DNA from: Rhodanobacter sp.
GTDB lineage: Bacteria > Pseudomonadota > Gammaproteobacteria > Xanthomonadales > Rhodanobacteraceae
Direction: 5' to 3'
Length of the DNA stretch: 6,377 bases
NCBI GenBank assembly: GCA_026193555.1
Contig: JAPHUU010000402.1
Coordinates: 1 to 6,377, forward strand
The position numbers and the translations under genes were made by a program. Below, in pieces: positions 1-3,947 of this stretch. The notes beneath the pieces are model-generated. The model ran no database searches. It was not told the origin of the DNA and saw nothing but the letters and a program-made list of their open reading frames with translations. Numbering within the stretch: the stretch's first letter is position 1; each line of letters begins with the position of its first letter.

Positions 1-1
1 C

Positions 2-49
2 CCCACGCCAGCGCTCAGCCCGCAGATCCCCGAGGGCCAGACGCCCTGA
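2..49 (+). CDS. Possible C-terminal end of a rightward gene cut by the window edge
   Basis: Reading from position 2 gives an open frame of 15 codons, PTPALSPQIPEGQTP, ending in TGA at 47-49. Fourteen of the 15 third positions are G or C, which matches the codon use of the real genes here. A gene ending here would converge on the sulfotransferase gene that ends at 64. Fifteen codons are too few to identify a product, and another frame is also open through this stretch, so this is only a candidate. Confidence 0.22.
   Translation, partial: PTPALSPQIPEGQTP
33..47. terminator. Small GC-rich stem-loop downstream of the sulfotransferase gene
   Basis: AGGGC at 33-37 pairs with GCCCT at 43-47 around a 5-base loop, 17 bp beyond the sulfotransferase stop codon. 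There is no T-tract on either strand. It could assist transcription ending for the leftward gene, or it may be chance in GC-rich DNA. Confidence 0.15.
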
Positions 50-63
50 CCCGGTGGCTGACC

Positions 64-804
64 TCAGGACAGGAAATGCACCGCCGTGTAGATCAGCCCG
101 GCGGCCCCGGCCGCGCCAGCACCCAGAATCACGTAGGCGCCGCGGGTCAATTTCGCCAGGGTCTGCTTGATGGCGGCGCGGTCGTTCACGTTGGGAAATT
201 CCGATGCAGGTACCGGCACGCCAAGGAAATCGCACAAGGGCTTCCAGCCCTGGTCGACGGAAAACACCAGCAGCCGCTCGGCAGGCACGGCGGCTTTCAC
301 GTCCTCTATGTGCTGCGCGTAGTGCGCCAGTGCCCGCTCGCGATCGTCCATGGTGCCCTGGTGCGAACGCTGCCAGATCAGCTTGCGCGACATGTCACCA
401 AACTTGCGCCCGAACGGCGTGGTTAACTCGAGCACCTTGAATTGCCACATGGTCTCGGTGAAATAGATCGTGTCCATCGTGCTTTCATACCAGGCCGCTG
501 CGCCGCGCGGGTGCAGCGTCAGCAGCACCTTGGCATCGGGACAGGCCGCCAGCAGCTCGCGCCATACGCAACAGGCCGGATTGTCCACGGTGGCGGTGTA
601 GCGGGAAAACACCTGTTCCCAATCGTGCTGCGTCCCCGCTTCGGTGTTCGCCACATGACGCCAGAAATCCAGGTGCGCCTTGTTCTGCTTGTTTTCGAGC
701 ACCTCGAACATGTGGTAGCAGGGAAATCCGAGCTGGTTGAGTGCGGTATAGGTGGACAAGGTGCCGGTACGCCCGAATCCGGCACCGATGATCTTCAGGG
801 TCAT
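64..804 (-). CDS. Sulfotransferase-family protein with a C-terminal membrane tail
   Basis: This 246-residue protein resembles the bacterial sulfotransferase group covered by Pfam Sulfotransfer_4, whose relatives move a sulfuryl group from PAPS to an unidentified acceptor. The N-terminus has a glycine-rich P-loop, GAGFGRTGT (residues 7-15), directly after the first beta strand, as expected for the 5'-phosphosulfate-binding loop. R100 and S108 in RGAAAWYES have the eight-residue spacing of the family's 3'-phosphate-binding Arg and Ser, where relatives usually read RDPxxWYxS. Residues 222-245 form a Gly/Ala-rich hydrophobic segment, GAYVILGAGAAGAAGLIYTA, which suggests a membrane-anchored C-terminus with the enzyme domain in the cytoplasm. 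ATG at 804 is preferred over the in-frame GTG at 810 because GAGGAG lies 8 nt before the ATG but only 2 nt before the GTG. The fold assignment is fairly secure; the acceptor substrate cannot be told from the sequence. Confidence 0.85.
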   Translation of the reverse strand: MTLKIIGAGFGRTGTLSTYTALNQLGFPCYHMFEVLENKQNKAHLDFWRHVANTEAGTQHDWEQVFSRYTATVDNPACCVWRELLAACPDAKVLLTLHPRGAAAWYESTMDTIYFTETMWQFKVLELTTPFGRKFGDMSRKLIWQRSHQGTMDDRERALAHYAQHIEDVKAAVPAERLLVFSVDQGWKPLCDFLGVPVPASEFPNVNDRAAIKQTLAKLTRGAYVILGAGAAGAAGLIYTAVHFLS

Positions 805-812
805 GCCCACGT

Positions 813-818
813 CTCCTC
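813..818 (-). promoter_or_regulatory. Ribosome binding site of the sulfotransferase gene
   Basis: On the minus strand GAGGAG lies 8 nt upstream of ATG 804. The upstream GTG at 810 is only 2 nt away and would be too close, so this site decides the start. Confidence 0.7.
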
Positions 819-1003
819 GGTCGAGTTTGCTGAACGTGCCCGGCGCTTCGATGTCTGCGTCAGGCGGTGTTGCCGGTTGTGTGTTACCTGCCGCGCGAAA
901 TCCTGCCGAACGCTCGCATCAGCAACCCGTTGCCGTTGCTGCACATGCTCGTGCAACGCATTTCTGCTTGCTGCGGGTTATCCCTGCGTCGAGGGACTCT
1001 AGC

Positions 1004-1050
1004 AAGAAAACCGGGGGCGCCACGGCGTTCCCGCAGCGAGCGGAGCCCGG
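1004..1050 (-). terminator. Possible rho-independent terminator of the beta-barrel gene
   Basis: On the minus strand CCGGG (1050-1046) can pair with CCCGG (1015-1011), immediately followed by TTTTCTT (1010-1004). The enclosed 30 bases can form further small hairpins, including GGG..CGC with GCG..CCC around CGTG. It lies about 90 bp past the beta-barrel stop codon. The stem is short and branched rather than simple, so support is modest; the T-rich run directly after the closing stem is the main argument. Confidence 0.28.
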
Positions 1051-1138
1051 CTGGCGTGACAGGCCGCCCGGTCAGGATCGGCAAGCCGGGAAGTCAGCAC
1101 CCCGGGCAAAGTGCATGCCGCTCCCTGCTTCGGGTTTT

Positions 1139-1981
1139 CTAGAAGCGGAACCGCGCGAACAACGATGGGCCGTCGAGCTGCATGTCGAGGCTGAGATCGT
1201 AATCATGCTTGCGCTGGTCGAGCTTGATGCGCGTATAGCCGTACTCGGCACCCACTCCGACGTTGCGCCACGGAAACCATTCGGCACCGAGCGCGGCGTT
1301 ATAGATATGCCCGCTCAGCCGCCCCCCGTTCTTCTTCACCCCCGACGCATCGACATAGATGCGCCACTGATCATTGAACGCATGCCGCCACCCGAGCTGC
1401 AGCATCGGCGCCCAGGCACCGATGCGGCTCTCGCTCGAAGCCTGCCCGGCCGGAATCCCGTTGACCATTGCCGCACTGGCGAGGGCGGCATGCACGCGAT
1501 AATAGGCGCCACCGAGGCCCAGGCCGAACACGTCGTTGCCGTGCCCGAACCACCAGCGATAGGCGGCGCTGCCGAAATCGAAATCGAGCTGGCTGCGCAC
1601 CGTGGTGTCGATGGCGTAGTTGTTGCCGGCGTAGCGGATGTCGCGCGCCAGGCGTTCGCGGCTGGCACGATTGACGCTGTAGAAATCCAGCGAGAAACCC
1701 TGGCTGTCGCCCAGCAGGAAGTCCAGTCGCGCACGGGGGACGGTCTTGTGAGCATTGAAGCCGAGATCGTGTTCCAGATGGACGCCACCGTTCCACTGGC
1801 CGCTCTTGTCGCCCGCACCGATCGTGGTATCGGCGTACGCGTAGTAGCCGCCCATCCAGATGCTGACGCGATCCAGCGCGGGCGACTGCTGGGCCCAGGC
1901 GGCGTTGCTGGCAAGCACCATGGCAACCATGGCGAGCGCTTTGCCAGCATGTCGAAACCGGCGGAACAGCCGGTGCATCAT
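1139..1981 (-). CDS. Exported outer-membrane beta-barrel protein
   Basis: This is a 280-residue protein of unknown specific function. The N-terminus is a textbook Sec signal peptide: a basic region (RLFRRFRHAGK), a hydrophobic core (ALAMVAMVLA) and a cleavage site AWA-QQ after residue 30. The mature part has many short alternating segments rich in aromatic and Gly residues (for example SIWMGGYYAYA, AYRWWFG, VFGLGLGGAYYRV, VGVGAEYGYTRIKL) and ends in LFARFRF. A terminal Phe in an alternating aromatic strand is the recognition signal for the BAM assembly machinery. About 250 mature residues would fit a barrel of roughly 8-12 strands. There is no OmpA-like peptidoglycan-binding domain, plug or enzymatic motif, so a small porin, structural or surface protein are all possible. 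ATG 1981 was chosen because AGGGAGA lies about 9 nt upstream and the signal peptide begins there. The frame stays open far upstream, but that part looks unlike an exported protein. Confidence 0.8.
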   Translation of the reverse strand: MMHRLFRRFRHAGKALAMVAMVLASNAAWAQQSPALDRVSIWMGGYYAYADTTIGAGDKSGQWNGGVHLEHDLGFNAHKTVPRARLDFLLGDSQGFSLDFYSVNRASRERLARDIRYAGNNYAIDTTVRSQLDFDFGSAAYRWWFGHGNDVFGLGLGGAYYRVHAALASAAMVNGIPAGQASSESRIGAWAPMLQLGWRHAFNDQWRIYVDASGVKKNGGRLSGHIYNAALGAEWFPWRNVGVGAEYGYTRIKLDQRKHDYDLSLDMQLDGPSLFARFRF

Positions 1982-1989
1982 GGTGCGAG

Positions 1990-1996
1990 TCTCCCT
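1990..1996 (-). promoter_or_regulatory. Ribosome binding site of the beta-barrel gene
   Basis: AGGGAGA on the minus strand ends about 8 nt before ATG 1981. A second ATG follows immediately at 1978, so either could be used. The site supports starting at the signal peptide rather than at the in-frame upstream ATG 2245. Confidence 0.6.
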
Positions 1997-2089
1997 GCGG
2001 CCACAGACAAACCAGGAACCGGATGCGACCTCTTGTCGCCTTCCCCTCTGTGCCCATCCCCGCGCACATCCCCTGAAGCTGCCTGTGAC

Positions 2090-2129
2090 TCCGGAAAGTC
2101 CGGACAACCTGCCGCAAACATCCTCCGGA
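2090..2129. repeat. Three TCCGGA palindromic hexamers
   Basis: TCCGGA occurs at 2090-2095, 2099-2104 and 2124-2129, about 110-145 bp upstream of the beta-barrel start. The first two are 9 bp apart start to start. Each hexamer is its own reverse complement. They could be binding half-sites for a regulator, but CCGG strings are common at this GC content. Confidence 0.25.
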
Positions 2130-2242
2130 AGGAGGCGCGCGACGGACCGGTGCCGCCGTGCCGATTGCTGTGGCCTGACTACCTGCACTAGCTGGCGGAG
2201 CCTGACGCCGGCCAGCAACCAGATCATGACGCTTGCACTTTT

Positions 2243-2260
2243 CATGTGGAGGTCTCCCTC
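2243..2260 (-). promoter_or_regulatory. Unexplained upstream start site in frame with the beta-barrel gene
   Basis: ATG at 2245 on the minus strand is preceded by GAGGGAGA with GGGAG 8 nt upstream, an excellent ribosome binding site. It opens a frame beginning MKSASVMIWLLAG, which looks like the start of a signal peptide, then becomes Arg-rich and runs without a stop into the beta-barrel protein 88 codons later. The eight bases AGGGAGAC are the same as in front of the accepted start at 1981. It could be a leader peptide, the decayed start of another gene or coincidence. The Arg-rich stretch makes a 368-residue exported protein unlikely. Confidence 0.3.
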
Positions 2261-2350
2261 AGTCAGGTCGAACATGCATGAGGCCATGTGAAGACTCCGA
2301 ATGCAGACGCCCGTCAACCAGCGCGGATATCCATACAGAAGATTCTGGAC

Positions 2351-2356
2351 AGGAGA
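2351..2356 (+). promoter_or_regulatory. Ribosome binding site of the permease gene
   Basis: AGGAGA lies 10 nt before ATG 2367. The alternative in-frame ATG at 2301 has no comparable site, so this motif places the start at 2367. Confidence 0.65.
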
Positions 2357-2366
2357 TACTGACCAG

Positions 2367-3653
2367 ATGGACAAGACGAACGATGGCAAGTTGGGGCTGT
2401 GGCCGGTGGTGGCCATCGGCGTGGGTGGCATGGTGGGCGGTGGCATTTTTGCGGTGCTGGGGCTGGCGGTGCAGATGGCGCATGGCGGCACCCCGCTGGC
2501 GTTTGCCCTGGCCGGCATGGTGGCCCTGCTGACCGCGTATGCCTACGCAAAACTGTCAGTGGCCTGGCCGAGCCGCGGCGGCACGGTCACCTTTCTCGAC
2601 CGCAGCTTCGGCACCGGCATGTTCACCGGCAGCATGAACGTGTTGTTGTGGCTGAGTTATGTGGTGATGCTCTCGCTGTATGCACTGGCCTTCGGCAGTT
2701 ACGCCGCCACCTTCCTGCCGCATGCGTGGCAGGCGGTCGGAAAGCATGTGCTGCTCAGTCTCGGGGTAATCGCGCTTGTCGGGCTGAACCTGCTCAGCGT
2801 CAAGTCGATCGGCAAGGCCGAGAGCTGGATTGTGGGTTTGAAGGTGGCGATCCTGCTGCTGTTCGTCGGCACCGGCATCGCAAGTATCCACGCCAGCCGG
2901 ATCGCGCCGGGCTCATGGTCGCCGCCGCTGCAGCTGACGGCGGGCGGGATGATCATCTTCCTGGCCTACGAGGGTTTCGAGCTGATCGCCAACACCGCCC
3001 CCGACGTGCGCGACGCAGCGCGCACGCTGCCGCGGGCCTACTACGTCGCGGTCGGATCCGTGATCGCGCTGTACGTGATGGTCTCGCTGGTCACGGTCGG
3101 CAACCTGCCAGTGGACACCATAGTCGCGGCCAAGGATTACGCGCTGGCCGAGGCTGCCCGGCCCTTTCTCGGCCATGCCGGATTCGTGCTGATCGCGATC
3201 GCCGCGATGCTGTCCACCGCCTCGGCCATCAATGCGACGCTGTATGGCGCTGCGCGGCTGAGCTACTGCATCGCCCGCGATGGCGAGTTGCCGGCCGTGC
3301 TGGAGCACAAGGTCTGGAATCGACCGGTGGCGGGCCTGCTGATCACCGCCGTGCTCACCTTGCTGGTTGCCAACGCCTTCGATCTGACCAGCGTCGCCAC
3401 ACTTGGCAGCGGCGGCTTTCTGCTGATCTTTGCCGCCGTGAACCTCGCCAACGCGCGGCAGGCGAAGACGACCCGAAGTCATGCATGGATATCGACATTG
3501 GGCGCCCTCGCCTGTCTCACGGCACTGGCTGCGCTGACCTGGCAGACCGCGCACACCAAACCGGCAAAGTTGTGGGTCCTGGTCACAATGATCGGCCTGG
3601 CGGTTCTGGTCGAGGGCGCCTACCGGCTGTGGGGAAAAAGGTCAGCGAGGTGA
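2367..3653 (+). CDS. APC-superfamily amino acid/amine permease
   Basis: This 428-residue inner-membrane protein belongs to the amino acid-polyamine-organocation superfamily (AA_permease_2 type). Hydrophobic segments give about 12 helices, near residues 12-35, 42-64, 88-112, 126-145, 152-173, 190-210, 224-246, 270-295, 320-338, 343-362, 373-393 and 400-418. Helix 1 carries the broken-helix signature GVGGMVGGGIFAVLG (18-32), which in the family binds the substrate's amino and carboxyl groups. Helix 6 reads FLAYEGFELIANTAPDVRDA (198-217) followed by RTLPRA, matching the family's YEGFE...P-R-T-x-P-R-A pattern. The substrate is probably an amino acid or related amine taken up by ion-coupled symport or exchange, but the sequence does not reveal which one. 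The start at 2367 follows a ribosome binding site and removes a 22-residue polar extension that lacks family similarity. The gene stands alone, diverging from the beta-barrel gene and converging on the metalloprotease gene. Confidence 0.88.
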   Translation: MDKTNDGKLGLWPVVAIGVGGMVGGGIFAVLGLAVQMAHGGTPLAFALAGMVALLTAYAYAKLSVAWPSRGGTVTFLDRSFGTGMFTGSMNVLLWLSYVVMLSLYALAFGSYAATFLPHAWQAVGKHVLLSLGVIALVGLNLLSVKSIGKAESWIVGLKVAILLLFVGTGIASIHASRIAPGSWSPPLQLTAGGMIIFLAYEGFELIANTAPDVRDAARTLPRAYYVAVGSVIALYVMVSLVTVGNLPVDTIVAAKDYALAEAARPFLGHAGFVLIAIAAMLSTASAINATLYGAARLSYCIARDGELPAVLEHKVWNRPVAGLLITAVLTLLVANAFDLTSVATLGSGGFLLIFAAVNLANARQAKTTRSHAWISTLGALACLTALAALTWQTAHTKPAKLWVLVTMIGLAVLVEGAYRLWGKRSAR

Positions 3654-3665
3654 TGTGCTCGCGCT

Positions 3666-3695
3666 GACGGACCCCGATCTGGTTGCCGGTCTGTC
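3666..3695 (+). terminator. Weak candidate terminator of the permease gene
   Basis: GACGGACC (3666-3673) pairs with GGTCTGTC (3688-3695), with one G-U pair in the rightward transcript and a 14-base loop, 12 bp past the permease stop. No T-tract follows, so if it acts in termination it is not a classical intrinsic terminator. Confidence 0.25.
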
Positions 3696-3709
3696 CCCAT
3701 CAAGGGAAA

Positions 3710-3862
3710 TCACGAGTTCGCAGCCCGTTGCCCCTTGCCGGCGGCCAGTGGGCGTCGAATACGCACCCGGATTCGGTCAGGGGCGTCGAAGGTGATCCAG
3801 GCACCCAGTAATGCACACCCCCGGAAAGCTGGCAGGAAGCGCGCCTGATCAGCCCGCAGCAT
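3710..3862 (-). CDS. Possible small protein of unknown function, 50 residues
   Basis: From ATG 3862 to TGA at 3712-3710 a frame encodes 50 residues, with central parts reading FLPAFRGCALLGAWITFDAP and then an Arg-rich end. About 70 percent of third positions are G or C, lower than in the clear genes. No proper ribosome binding site precedes the ATG; a GGG directly abuts it. The frame lies just beyond the stem-loop downstream of the metalloprotease gene. I do not recognise it; it may be a degraded gene end or chance. Confidence 0.15.
   Translation of the reverse strand: MLRADQARFLPAFRGCALLGAWITFDAPDRIRVRIRRPLAAGKGQRAANS
3750..3790 (+). repeat. 10-bp direct repeat GGGCGTCGAA
   Basis: Identical copies lie at 3750-3759 and 3781-3790, 31 bp apart (about three helical turns). 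No function is known. This is a weak signal on its own, recorded because it lies in otherwise featureless DNA. Confidence 0.3.
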
Positions 3863-3872
3863 CCCGGCAAGC

Positions 3873-3913
3873 AGGCCCACCGACAGTCCGGATTCCGGAC
3901 CGTCGGTGGGCCT
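3873..3913 (-). terminator. Strong 19-bp stem-loop downstream of the metalloprotease gene
   Basis: Positions 3873-3891 are complementary to 3895-3913 around the 3-base loop ATT, with a single imperfect pair (3885 with 3901). In the leftward transcript that pair is G-U, so the RNA hairpin is continuous; in the rightward transcript it is an A-C mismatch. This favours a role for the leftward metalloprotease mRNA, whose stop is 34 bp upstream. No T-run follows on either strand, so it may end transcription inefficiently, protect the mRNA 3' end, or serve both convergent genes. Confidence 0.55.
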
Positions 3914-3947
3914 CGCCCCGTCGATCGGCGGTCAGTCCCAATGACTT

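Larger units (their letters stand above)
805..1138. other. Intergenic region between the beta-barrel and sulfotransferase genes
   Basis: No convincing gene lies here. The short open frames on both strands have Arg/Pro/Ser-rich, low-complexity translations and no good ribosome binding site. Around 920-958 there are overlapping inverted repeats: CAGCAAC (920-926) with GTTGCTG (935-941), and CGTTGC (934-939) with GCAACG (953-958). They could form alternative short hairpins in the leader of the sulfotransferase mRNA. A weak leftward promoter-like pair, TTGCTA near 1005 and GGATAA about 16 nt downstream, is possible but far from consensus. Confidence 0.5.
1982..2366. promoter_or_regulatory. Divergent control region between the beta-barrel and permease genes
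   Basis: These 385 bp separate two divergent start codons and should contain promoters for both. For the leftward gene a good -35 hexamer, TTGACG, lies at 2317-2312, but the sequence 17 nt further on (TCTTCA) is a poor -10. For the rightward gene the AT-richer stretch at 2326-2345 contains weak -10-like strings such as TACAGA (2334-2339), with no clear -35. The region also holds three TCCGGA hexamers (2090-2095, 2099-2104, 2124-2129) and the hairpin CCTCC-GGAA-GGAGG (2122-2135). No operator of a known regulator is recognised. Confidence 0.4.
3654..3947. other. Intergenic region between the convergent permease and metalloprotease genes
   Basis: Two genes end facing each other here, so termination signals for both are expected. 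The clearest element is the long stem-loop at 3873-3913; a weaker one lies at 3666-3695. A 10-bp direct repeat, GGGCGTCGAA, occurs at 3750-3759 and 3781-3790. A 50-codon minus-strand frame (3710-3862) is the only gene-like object. No tRNA or recognisable RNA gene is visible. Confidence 0.5.

Noticed and set aside
884..1287. Short minus-strand frames in and next to the intergenic region 805-1138
   Set aside because: Their translations are Arg/Ser/Pro-rich with no domain, and one overlaps the end of the beta-barrel gene in another frame; no ribosome binding sites support them.
752..2191. Long rightward open frame of 479 codons opposite the beta-barrel gene
   Set aside because: It runs antisense to a gene with a clear signal peptide and C-terminal Phe signature. 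Its translation is Pro/Ala/Arg-rich without recognisable domains, as expected for the mirror frame of a GC-rich gene.
2301..2366. Upstream ATG start for the permease
   Set aside because: No ribosome binding site precedes 2301 and the extra 22 residues are polar, while AGGAGA stands 10 nt before ATG 2367.
1982..2518. N-terminal extension of the beta-barrel protein to 459 residues
   Set aside because: The extension would bury the signal peptide about 180 residues inside the protein and would overlap the permease start on the opposite strand.
2399..3667. Rightward 422-codon frame overlapping the permease gene
   Set aside because: It is a shifted frame of the permease, rich in Arg, Gly and His, without membrane segments or a family signature. 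The permease frame shows 12 helices and APC motifs.
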